Below are positions 54,022 through 61,639 of a stretch of 64,000 nt of DNA, piece after piece. Source of the stretch: Candidatus Scalindua sp. (GTDB lineage: Bacteria > Planctomycetota > Brocadiia > Brocadiales > Scalinduaceae); NCBI GenBank assembly GCA_021776915.1, contig JAIQZU010000021.1, positions 54,850-118,849 of the forward strand. The letters run 5' to 3'. Position numbers and translations under genes: made by a program. The notes beneath the pieces were generated by a model. It saw nothing but the letters and a program-made list of their open reading frames with translations. It had not been told where the DNA came from and made no database searches. The first letter of the stretch is position 1; each line of letters starts with the position of its first letter.

Positions 54022-54130
54022 TTCCAGAACTGGAGTCCTCCAGAGATGGAGGAGAAAGAATGTTCACCGCAGAGACGCTGAGAGCGCAAAGGAAGGATAG
54101 ATGCTAGAAGCATGCGGCAAGAAGCCAGAT

Positions 54131-54173
54131 GATTTAGGCACTTTAAACTTTAGCTCACTTTAGTCACTTATTT
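54131..54173 (-). repeat. Right inverted repeat flanking the TauE gene
   Basis: gatttaggcactttaaactt then tagctcactttagtcactta; complement of 53097-53134. A similar word follows at 59097-59137. Confidence 0.65.
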
Positions 54174-54229
54174 AAAATAGGCAGAACCCTATGTTTTTTG
54201 TCCTCCTAAAAGTGAATTCTAAACGTGTG

Positions 54230-54604
54230 TTATGCACTAAGATACATAAACGATTGTGGTGCCTGATTAATATCGTAATCTTCTAAATCTAAATATCGGG
54301 AATATCTTTTTGCTTTTTTTACTTTAATTGCATGCCCAATTTCCTTTCCATAAAAATAGCTGTCATAAAACGTTTTATCTATTCCTGAGTATGTCATTGT
54401 CTTTTTCCATAGCTTGCATATATCTAAAGATATTATGCATTCAATTTCGAACTCACCTATAACTTTTTTGACAGGACTAGAAGCATAAATAACAACTTTT
54501 TTGATTGCCGGATTCTTAAATATTGTTCTTCTAAATTCATATTTCTTTTCTCCATGAAGTATCTTTTCAGCATACTCAGGCTTAATTGACAATAAAACTT
54601 TCAT
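54230..54604 (-). CDS. ASCH-domain protein
   Basis: 124 residues, one ASCH (PUA-like) domain: VLLSIKPEYAEKILHGEKKYEFRR at the start is the family signature, followed by VVIYASSPVKKVIGEFEIE. ASCH domains are thought to bind RNA or modified nucleotides and some act as nucleases or toxins. Last gene of a three-gene minus-strand cassette; its start overlaps the PIN-GNAT gene by 23 bases. Role inferred: partner or antidote in an RNA-targeting module. Confidence 0.85.
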   Translation of the reverse strand: MKVLLSIKPEYAEKILHGEKKYEFRRTIFKNPAIKKVVIYASSPVKKVIGEFEIECIISLDICKLWKKTMTYSGIDKTFYDSYFYGKEIGHAIKVKKAKRYSRYLDLEDYDINQAPQSFMYLSA

Positions 54605-56096
54605 TTGATTCTGACTCCTTCATTATAGTTTCAAATTGATCAAAACTTATTTGCTCAAAGCCTCTTGGAACACTTAATACATCTTTTATTATTCCTAAAT
54701 CAATAAGCTCTTTCAGGATTGGTCTTTTAGGCAGGGAATATAAATACAAAAAATTAACGATAAATGGCCTATTTCTCGGTTTCCAGTTCCAAAACTTTTT
54801 AAGCCCATCGTCATCGAAAACACTTCTTTTCCTAGACAATGCTATAAATTCATTCTCGCTACTTATGCTAGTAATTACGCTATCTACAACTCCTATTGTG
54901 GTCATAACACCTTTATAATAACCACCTGTTCTATAGAATAAGATAATATCTCCTGGTATAAGCCCACTATAGATTGACCTGGATAGATAAACTTTTTGAA
55001 TAGCGTTTCTATGTGGTTCGTTTTCTACGAAATCCTGTGCAGATTCAGTATTTAATATAGAATCTGGCAACAAATCTGTATGATATTCAGGGTAAATTGA
55101 AACAATAAAACACCTTCGCCCTCTTGAAATAAAGGGATATGTTCTTTTAGGATTATTTTTATCAGGTAAAGGCTTAAAGTCTTTTACATACACCTTTTCA
55201 TTACCAGATTGAGAAGATTTAATTCCATGATATTCAAAACCCCAATCTTGGATTAATCCGATTAATCGGTCATGCTCTTCTCTTGTATCAAAAATTGTTA
55301 AATATATTTCATCAACGTTGTTTGCCAGAGAGTTATCAAAAATGATTTTTAGGAACCGCTCTCCAAGCTTGTATCCATTAGAAATAACTTTAAATGTGCC
55401 AACTTTTAGCCTATGCTTTGAGGGTAATATTGGCTTTATATCGGAGTAATTCTCCGCTTTAGTTTCAATTTTCAAATAGAGAAACGCTAATAAGTCGCCG
55501 GCTTCAGATTGACATACATACGCAACTTCATCTGATTTTCTATTAAACCATACTTCAAAATCCTTGTAGTCTTCCTTAAATGATTCAAAGAAAGGGTCAT
55601 TAAGATTAAGTCTCCCAAAATATTCTTTTTTTACTGAAAGGACTTTGTAGTCTGAAAGGCCAGGATTCTCAGCAGTAACTTTCTCTAGAAAATCATCTAT
55701 AGTAAAGACTTTCTCAGCTATGCCAAGTATATTTGCTTTTGCATGAATACTACGATCCTCTGTTATAAACAATTCTACTCTATTGCAAAAAACCTCTTTA
55801 AGCAAGGATGTGTCTATCTTATCGTTTTCATTATGATCATGACTCGCTCTTAAACTTTGTATTTCTGGTGTTTCTGGAGCTTCTGTTTTTAGTAGATTAT
55901 AATTCTGTATTTTTACCTCAATTGTTTCGACTACTGTGGCATCATTATGTTTTCTTATCTCATTAAGTGACAACGGGTGAATACTCTTTTCATAATAGAG
56001 CTTATCAAACCAATTGAATAAGATGCCGATTTCCTTATTTACTATTTTAGTTGCTTCCCGGTGGATTATTATGTTTGTATCTAGCAAGACACGCAT
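54582..56096 (-). CDS. PIN nuclease-GNAT-PUA-like (EVE/ASCH-like) fusion protein
   Basis: 504 residues with three parts. Residues 1-140 are a PIN domain: LLDTNIII (D6), E46 in SLNEIRKH, acidic residues near 92-95, D114 in ITEDRSI, the metal-binding set of PIN ribonucleases. Residues about 155-295 have a GNAT-like pattern (GTFKVISNGYKLGERFLK, DEIYLTIF, WGFEYHG). Residues about 365-490 resemble an EVE/ASCH PUA fold (SGLIPGDIILFYRTGG, ATTIGVVDSV-like). A nuclease joined to an acetyltransferase and a modified-base reader points to RNA quality control, toxin or defence functions. It shares one base with the kinase stop (TGATG). Domain calls 2 and 3 are by pattern. Confidence 0.78.
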   Translation of the reverse strand: MRVLLDTNIIIHREATKIVNKEIGILFNWFDKLYYEKSIHPLSLNEIRKHNDATVVETIEVKIQNYNLLKTEAPETPEIQSLRASHDHNENDKIDTSLLKEVFCNRVELFITEDRSIHAKANILGIAEKVFTIDDFLEKVTAENPGLSDYKVLSVKKEYFGRLNLNDPFFESFKEDYKDFEVWFNRKSDEVAYVCQSEAGDLLAFLYLKIETKAENYSDIKPILPSKHRLKVGTFKVISNGYKLGERFLKIIFDNSLANNVDEIYLTIFDTREEHDRLIGLIQDWGFEYHGIKSSQSGNEKVYVKDFKPLPDKNNPKRTYPFISRGRRCFIVSIYPEYHTDLLPDSILNTESAQDFVENEPHRNAIQKVYLSRSIYSGLIPGDIILFYRTGGYYKGVMTTIGVVDSVITSISSENEFIALSRKRSVFDDDGLKKFWNWKPRNRPFIVNFLYLYSLPKRPILKELIDLGIIKDVLSVPRGFEQISFDQFETIMKESESNESFIVN

Positions 56097-56641
56097 CAGA
56101 TTATTTCCTTTTCGATAATGTCGCTGATAAATCTGTGTACATGATTATGATCAGTAAATGGATTGCATGAAATATAGGGAATATCCAAACTATTTGCTAT
56201 GAATACCGCGTAATTTAACTCTTGCTCCTGAAAAGTTCTTATAAATTCAAGATTGTATTTCTTATTATCTCGTTTATCCAGTCGGGCATAAATTTTGTGT
56301 GGCTCATCACGTAACACGACTAATGCCATGGGAGAAATACTTCTATATGTTTGTTCCGGCACTTTACTAATTTCCCCATTCTCTTTTATCAAGCAAAAAT
56401 GGCCATCAAGAATATATAACATCCTATCATTTAGGTTTACATTAATTGCATCCACGAGGATGTCTTGGTTCATATGAATATTTTCGACTCTCTTGCCTTT
56501 TGCAATCTCACTTTTCTTTGCCATCATTATGAGGCCACTTGCAGAAAAATATTTTGCATTAATTCTAGAAGCCATAGATTTACAGAAAGTTGACTTGCTA
56601 ACACCATGTATACCCCCTACAAAAATTATCCTATGCTTCAT
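56096..56641 (-). CDS. P-loop nucleotide kinase-like protein
   Basis: 181 residues. A short P-loop NTPase resembling adenylate or polynucleotide kinases: IIFVGGIHGVSKSTFC at residues 5-20 is a GxxGxxKST loop in which the usual Gly before Lys is Ser. YILDGHFCLI holds a Walker B-like Asp and LDKRDNKKYN gives lid-type arginines. First gene of the cassette and probably the leader of the operon. Might phosphorylate a nucleotide or an RNA end; unproven. Confidence 0.78.
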   Translation of the reverse strand: MKHRIIFVGGIHGVSKSTFCKSMASRINAKYFSASGLIMMAKKSEIAKGKRVENIHMNQDILVDAINVNLNDRMLYILDGHFCLIKENGEISKVPEQTYRSISPMALVVLRDEPHKIYARLDKRDNKKYNLEFIRTFQEQELNYAVFIANSLDIPYISCNPFTDHNHVHRFISDIIEKEII

Positions 56642-57237
56642 TTTATTAACGTGAAGAAAATAATAAGGAACAAGAGGGTCAGGTCTTTAATCTTGGCCGA
56701 AAAAAATGTATGTGAAGAGTCTTACCTGTACAAACGTATTATCCAGAACTGCCTCCCCAAAAGATGTCCTACTGGTAATTTTTATTTAAATAGGACCAGC
56801 GCCCGAGATTTTAAATGTATATGAATAATCTTACTCGTATAAACAAGTAAGACTATCTTTTTGTAGATATTTAGAATGTGGTAAAAGTGATAGATTTAAC
56901 CACGAAAGACACGAAAAATCACGAAAAAAACATTGGACGCGGATATACGCAGATAAATACAGATTAAGGAATTTAAGGATTTAGAGATCAAAGATAACTG
57001 CTTTTACTCTTCTTGTCCTAGGCGCTTTTCAGTCCGGGGAGTGTCTTAGTGCCTTAGTGGCAAAAGGATTGATTCTTTGGGACTTCGTGTGAGGAATTGA
57101 GGATTCCCGCCTAACAAGCCTCACCTAACAAACTGGCGGGCAGGGAATATTGGAAAGAGAAAAGATTTACGATTTGGGAATTACGATTTACGAATAACTA
57201 ATCATGAAAAGCATCAACACTTTTAAACAATTGCAGC
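56642..57237. other. Intergenic region with repeat fragments
   Basis: No gene I can support. It contains gggtcaggtctttaatctt (56676, related to the palindrome at 44334), accacgaaagacacgaaaaa (56899), and a relative of the cctcggcgcttttgtccgg repeat (57016-57040). The short open frame at 56606-56824 has no recognisable product. The kinase promoter should lie near its left end, reading leftward. Confidence 0.5.
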
Positions 57238-57498
57238 TTATGAGTAGCTTAAAGGATATCTTTCCGGGTTGTCTAAAATTTCTATGGATAAGTCAACATC
57301 TAGCTCCGGCCAGTGGAGATGATGACCGTGAAATAATTCCACACTAACCAGAGATGAAATTTTAGCATCTTTAAACCATGGATACCTGGCAAAAGGAAGA
57401 AAGTATTCTTTTTTATTTAAAAGAATCCAAAATCCATGCTCAGAAATATTAGTTATTTCCGGATTTGAAATGGTTTTTCCATTTTCTAATGATTTCAT
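57238..57498 (-). CDS. DUF2442 protein, probable antitoxin-like partner
   Basis: 86 residues from ATG 57498 (GAGAAG upstream); an ATG at 57513 would add five residues. Typical DUF2442 text: ITNISEHGFWILLNKKEYFLPFARYPWFKDA. Such proteins are commonly paired with DUF4160 proteins in putative toxin-antitoxin modules. The gene overlaps the DUF4160 gene upstream by about 50 bases, as such pairs often do. Confidence 0.8.
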   Translation of the reverse strand: MKSLENGKTISNPEITNISEHGFWILLNKKEYFLPFARYPWFKDAKISSLVSVELFHGHHLHWPELDVDLSIEILDNPERYPLSYS

Positions 57499-57724
57499 TT
57501 TTGTGCTTCTCAACTGTTTTTTGTAAAAAATTAAGTCCTTTTTTTGATAAACCAGAATAATTTGCTAAGGAGATAGTTGGTTCTACCCAGAATTCAGCCT
57601 CTCCATCAGGAGAAACAACATGTATATGTACTCCGTCCTCTTTCTTGGAAAAGAAATGAAATCTATATTTTTCCTCAAAGAAGAATTTAAAATATAAAAG
57701 TAATTTGTAACTGCTGTTTGCCAC
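57449..57724 (-). CDS. DUF4160 protein, probable toxin-like partner
   Basis: 91 residues from GTG 57724. GVHIHVVSPDGEAEFWVEPTISLANYSGLSKKGL matches the DUF4160 pattern (PHIHV, GEA, sla.n.Gls...), and the end EIIRKWKNHF is the usual W..hF finish. Biochemical role unknown; the pair is often called a toxin-antitoxin system by context. The start is uncertain because there is no clear ribosome site. Confidence 0.75.
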   Translation of the reverse strand: MANSSYKLLLYFKFFFEEKYRFHFFSKKEDGVHIHVVSPDGEAEFWVEPTISLANYSGLSKKGLNFLQKTVEKHKNEIIRKWKNHFKSGNN

Positions 57725-58101
57725 GTGAAACGAAACGTATATTTCACTGTGGACTATTGATAGACATTATAAAAGAGTGGGGTTGGTTTGCAAGACAAAA
57801 GACATTAGACATGAATTTCACGGATTTCCCCGGACAGAAGGCGCCCCCGCCCGTACCGAACGGTACGTTCGGGCGGGGAGGACAAGAAAGAGCGCAAAGG
57901 GAAAAAAGCGGTTCGATCAGTTTAAACAGTTCAAACGGCAAGAAGATTGCCCATTGACTAATGAACTACTGTCTAATGACTATTGAATATTTGGGAAGGA
58001 AAAGTTAGAATAATTAACAGCTTGCCCTATAAAGATAAATGAATAAATCGGGTATGGAAACCCGACCTACAATGAATATGCTGTAAATGAGGTAAGGGAA
58101 A
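57725..58101. other. Intergenic region with GC-rich palindrome
   Basis: No gene. CCCGCCCGTACCG...CGTTCGGGCGGG at 57848-57880 forms a strong palindrome; the left flank reads like repeat sequence (catgaatttcacggatttccccgg). GGTAAGGG before the macro-domain start serves as its ribosome site. Confidence 0.5.
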
Positions 58102-58635
58102 ATGGAAAAAACGATTGGTAAAACCAGGCTCAATCTGATTCAGGGTGATATAACGCTGCAGGAGACTGACGCTATAGTCAATGCAGCAAATACCGGCCTG
58201 CTCGGAGGTGGTGGTGTCGACGGAGCGATTCACCGCGCAGGTGGACCAAAGATCCTTGAAGAGTGTAAGAAGATTCGTGCAGAACAGGGAGGCTGTCCTA
58301 CCGGTGAGGCCGTAATAACCACCGGTGGAAATATGGCGACCGGGCATGTAATACACACCGCAGGCCCTGTATGGCATGGAGGAAACCGCAATGAAGAGCA
58401 GCTTCTTCGCAATTCCTATTATAACTGCCTGAACCTGGCGAAAGAAAACGGCATTAAATCAATCTCATTTCCATCTATCAGCACCGGTGTTTACAGGTTT
58501 CCGATAGATAAAGCTGCAAGGATTGCCCTTACAACGGTAAAAGAATTTGTTCAAGAGTATAAGCTTGAGGAGGTCAGATTTGTGCTGTTCAGTAAAAGGG
58601 ACTTGAATGTTTATGAAGAAGCATTAAAAGAGTAA
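58102..58635 (+). CDS. Macro-domain ADP-ribose hydrolase
   Basis: 177 residues, a single macro domain: LIQGDITLQETDAIVNAANTGLLGGGGVDGAIHRAGG, CPTGEAVITTGG, VIHTAGPVW and ISFPSISTGVYRFP, all the ligand-loop motifs of the MacroD/YmdB class. Such enzymes remove ADP-ribose from proteins or hydrolyse O-acetyl-ADP-ribose. The catalytic Asn and GGGVDGAIH loop are intact. It stands alone beside a toxin-like pair in the accessory region, so protection against an ADP-ribosylating toxin is possible but not shown. Confidence 0.95.
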   Translation: MEKTIGKTRLNLIQGDITLQETDAIVNAANTGLLGGGGVDGAIHRAGGPKILEECKKIRAEQGGCPTGEAVITTGGNMATGHVIHTAGPVWHGGNRNEEQLLRNSYYNCLNLAKENGIKSISFPSISTGVYRFPIDKAARIALTTVKEFVQEYKLEEVRFVLFSKRDLNVYEEALKE

Positions 58636-59246
58636 TTCACCGCAAAGGCGCAAAGGAAAAGAAAGAAGAAATTAACCACGGAATCCCCGGACAAAAAGCG
58701 CCGAGGACATAGCACGGAAATTCACTGAGGTCAAAGACAAAAGAAGTTAGAGGCAAGAGGCTGTGGTTAAAGGAGAAAGGCGGGTTTCACACAAAGTCAC
58801 AAAGGGCGCAAAGGAAAACAAAAATGCAGGTTAAAAACGATACAGATAAGGAAAGCAGGAAACTCAGGAAAAAAACTTACAAAACAAAGCCTTTGGTTCT
58901 AAACACTTCCTGTCATTCCTCTCTTCCTAAGAGGTAAGTCTACACCGAGGTAAGACTACACCGAGGCGAGACGCCTCGGCTATTACTCTTCTTGTCCTCG
59001 ACGCTTTCCACTCCGGGGAGCGCCTTTTGTCCGGGGAAGCAAGGCTGCCTCACTCTCGTGAGGATTCCAGATTTGCGATTTACAAATTTCTTATAACTTC
59101 AGGCACTTATAACGTTAGCTCACTTTAGTCACTTCCCGCCTTTATATTTTCCCTCTTTGCTTTCCCATGTTTGGTTTTCTGCCGTGGTTTGCTTTTTTAC
59201 TGCGCCATTTCAGCTTTCGTCTCTTCCTGGTTTGTGCCATAATTTA
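58636..59246. other. Repeat-dense intergenic region
   Basis: No gene. It holds the inverted copy of the 53150 repeat (58640-58745), the CCGAGGCG palindrome (58961-58979), two words of the tccggggaagcaagg family (58995-59045) and the AGCTCACTTTAG word (59119-59131). Probably a landing zone for non-autonomous elements. Confidence 0.65.
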
Positions 59247-59498
59247 TTACCCTTTCATTTCTTTAATATGTTCTTTATCTGTTTCTGTCTTTTCATTTTT
59301 ATTTTCAACTGTTTCTATTTTATCAGGTTTCTTCTCCACCGCATCCTCTACTTCGTCTTCTACGCCTTTCACGCCCTTTTTGAATTCAACGATACCTTTT
59401 CCTATAGACTTCATCACCTCCGGAAGTCTTTTACCAAAGATAAGCAGAGCCACAATAAGGATTATTATCCATTCAATACCCCCCGGCATGCCAAACAT
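59247..59498 (-). CDS. tatA: Twin-arginine translocase subunit TatA/E
   Basis: 83 residues. One membrane helix (GGIEWIIILIVALLIFG), the FGxxxLPE motif (FGKRLPEVMKSIGKG), an amphipathic helix and a charged Glu/Lys tail. Forms the pore for export of folded proteins. Alone here, with no tatC nearby. The start at 59498 has an upstream GGAGG (complement of tatcctccg). Confidence 0.95.
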   Translation of the reverse strand: MFGMPGGIEWIIILIVALLIFGKRLPEVMKSIGKGIVEFKKGVKGVEDEVEDAVEKKPDKIETVENKNEKTETDKEHIKEMKG

Positions 59499-59540
59499 TT
59501 TCCTATCCTCCGTTACTTAAATTGTAATATATGAGACTAT

Positions 59541-60581
59541 TTAATTTAATAAAGTTTTAATCTTCCTGAGAGTTGTAATTAAATTGCGCATATCTTCCGG
59601 CACTTCAGCCGTAAATTCCATAGCCTTATTATAAACCGGATGGGTAAACCCGATTCTATAGGCATGTAGCGCCTGTCTCTCAATAATTGGTTCGTTAATA
59701 TTATTACACAATTCTGTCATTTTAGCAAGGCTATGTATATCTTTATTTGAAACAGGTTTCGTTAAATCTTCAATATAACAGGCGTCACTACTGCTGTATT
59801 CTGAATCAGCTATGACAGGATGGCCGATAGCCTTCATGTGAACTCTTATCTGATGTGTCCTTCCGGTTTCCAGGATAACCCTGACCAGCGTATAACCGGG
59901 AAAACGTTCAATTACTTCAAAAATAGAAACAGCGCTTTTGCCCGTATCATGACGAATAGCCATTTTCTTTCTATCCCTTTTATCCCTTCCAATCGGCAAA
60001 TCTATCTTGTCAGAGTCCAGTTCCGGTTCACCCTGAACCACAGCAAGATATTCTTTCTTTATCGTCCTTTCTTCAAATTGCAACGCCAGATGTTTATGTA
60101 TTTTTTCGTCCTTTACTGCCAGGATAACTCCGCTTGTATCCCTGTCCAGCCTGTGGACTATTCCAGGCCTCAAAGGACCATTTAATAAAGAAAGGTTGTT
60201 ACAGTGAAAAGCAAGGGCGTTTGCCAATGTCCCATTAGCATGACCACGGGCGGGATGTACTACCATATCCGTAGATTTATTCAGAACCATTAAATATTCG
60301 TCTTCATATATAACATCAAGCGGGATATTTTCCGGTGTAATGTGATCGTCGCATCTGGCTGGCAGTTTGATAGAAATAGCATCGTTTAATTTTATTTCAT
60401 AATTACTCTTTACAGCAATGTTGTTTACCTTAACCGCCTCTTCCTTTATTAACCTCTGTATGCTGCTGCGGGAATAATCCTGTAACCGCGAAACAAGATA
60501 CTTATCAATTCTCTTTGAAGAATATTTATGTTTAATTACCAACTGAATTTGACCTGATTCTTCAAATTCCAGTGCAGCCAT
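59541..60581 (-). CDS. rluD: RluA/RluD-family 23S rRNA pseudouridine synthase
   Basis: 346 residues from ATG 60581 (or 351 from 60596). The open frame can be extended to 60653, but the extra residues are encoded by the inverted repeat at 60607-60712. N-terminal S4 RNA-binding domain (SKRIDKYLVSRLQDYSRSSIQRLI), then the catalytic motif HRLDRDTSG with the nucleophilic Asp and GRTHQIRVHM. Converts uridines to pseudouridine in large-subunit rRNA. The internal insert around the SSSDACYIEDL segment is longer than usual. Confidence 0.9.
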   Translation of the reverse strand: MAALEFEESGQIQLVIKHKYSSKRIDKYLVSRLQDYSRSSIQRLIKEEAVKVNNIAVKSNYEIKLNDAISIKLPARCDDHITPENIPLDVIYEDEYLMVLNKSTDMVVHPARGHANGTLANALAFHCNNLSLLNGPLRPGIVHRLDRDTSGVILAVKDEKIHKHLALQFEERTIKKEYLAVVQGEPELDSDKIDLPIGRDKRDRKKMAIRHDTGKSAVSIFEVIERFPGYTLVRVILETGRTHQIRVHMKAIGHPVIADSEYSSSDACYIEDLTKPVSNKDIHSLAKMTELCNNINEPIIERQALHAYRIGFTHPVYNKAMEFTAEVPEDMRNLITTLRKIKTLLN

Positions 60582-60606
60582 TTTGGTTAAATTCATTGTG
60601 TTCTGG

Positions 60607-60712
60607 TAAATTTCAATAAGATAAGGAATATTTTTAATCTTTAACCACCCCATTTCCCCTCCTTCGCAAGGAGGGGATTAAGGGGTGGTATTCCTTATAT
60701 TATTGAAATTTA
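60607..60712. repeat. Nested inverted-repeat element
   Basis: Outer arms TAAATTTCAATAAGATAAGG (60608) and its near-complement (to 60712). Inner arms ACCACCCCATTTCCCCTCC (60644) and its near-complement around the centre CGC. The ATTTCAATA...CCACCCC...CCCTCCTT form is that of a MITE-like element. It fills the gap between the TPR gene and rluD. Confidence 0.8.
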
Positions 60713-60717
60713 CATAT

Positions 60718-61374
60718 TTATTCTAAGTCTTCCAGTCGATATTCAGCCATCTTTGCACAACTACTTTCAGGAAACGAACCCGTTACGTCTTTGTATGCGG
60801 CCACGGCGGAATCCAATTGTCCCAATTTTTCATAACACCTTCCGGCATCCAGCTTAACCTGTGCTTTAAGGTACGTGGATTCCGGGGCATTTGCAATCTT
60901 TTCAAATAGTCCAACTGCCTCTTCTAACTGTCCTTTCTCCTCAAGAACGTAACCTAAAGATTGACTTATGATGGGAACCAGAGGATGTTTGCCAAAACGT
61001 GCTATAAACTCTCTGTACGTGGTAATCGCCTCATCATGTTTTTTTGCCTTATATTGAGCATTGCCAAGTTCTAAAAGCAACCAGGGAGTAGCGTCTGTCA
61101 TTGATAGATTATCCTTTAGAAACGTATACTCACTGATGGCGCCTTCGATTGCTTCGGTCTTTTCCTGAGGCCCCTCATTCTGAGCAACTGCTAATTCATA
61201 GTTAATCTGATAAACCCGGCTCCAGACTTCGTTGAAATCATTAGTTCCTTTCTGGCTGTATAAATATACGGGTACGCCAATTGCAATAGCAATGGCAAAG
61301 CCAACAGCTATTTTTAGCTTGTATTCATCTAACGTCTTTAAGCACTTACGAATTCTTAGTTTTGCATCATCCAT
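60718..61374 (-). CDS. Membrane-anchored TPR protein, YfgM-like
   Basis: 218 residues. A membrane span at about 22-40 (KIAVGFAIAIAIGVPVYLYS) and TPR repeats from about 70 to 215 (WLLLELGNAQYKAKKHDEAI, KLDAGRCYEKLGQLDSAV). The layout resembles YfgM/UPF0070, ancillary to the Sec translocon, but TPR content alone does not settle it. Upstream of rluD on the same strand. Confidence 0.72.
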   Translation of the reverse strand: MDDAKLRIRKCLKTLDEYKLKIAVGFAIAIAIGVPVYLYSQKGTNDFNEVWSRVYQINYELAVAQNEGPQEKTEAIEGAISEYTFLKDNLSMTDATPWLLLELGNAQYKAKKHDEAITTYREFIARFGKHPLVPIISQSLGYVLEEKGQLEEAVGLFEKIANAPESTYLKAQVKLDAGRCYEKLGQLDSAVAAYKDVTGSFPESSCAKMAEYRLEDLE

Positions 61375-61639
61375 AGGATTATATATTATTATGTTCCGTA
61401 AACTTGTGTGAAGGGCTAAACCCTTACTTGTTCTTTATCTCAGCATTTGTTAAATGTTCATATACATAAGTGTTATCAGTAACAAAATTGAGATGCGGCT
61501 GCCTCTCTTTTTCCTCTTGATTATGTTATCAAGAAGAATTATTATAACTTCGTGAATATAAAAAATCTACTATATTCCATACTAACAGAAATATAAGCGA
61601 CAGTCGGTAGATTAGCTTCTTATAAATGTGGGGAAAAAC

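Noticed and set aside
56606..56824. 72-codon ORF upstream of the kinase gene
   Set aside because: Overlaps the kinase 5' end on the other strand and has no recognisable motif or ribosome site.
60582..60653. 24-residue N-terminal extension of the pseudouridine synthase
   Set aside because: Mostly encoded by an inverted-repeat element and absent from the usual family start.
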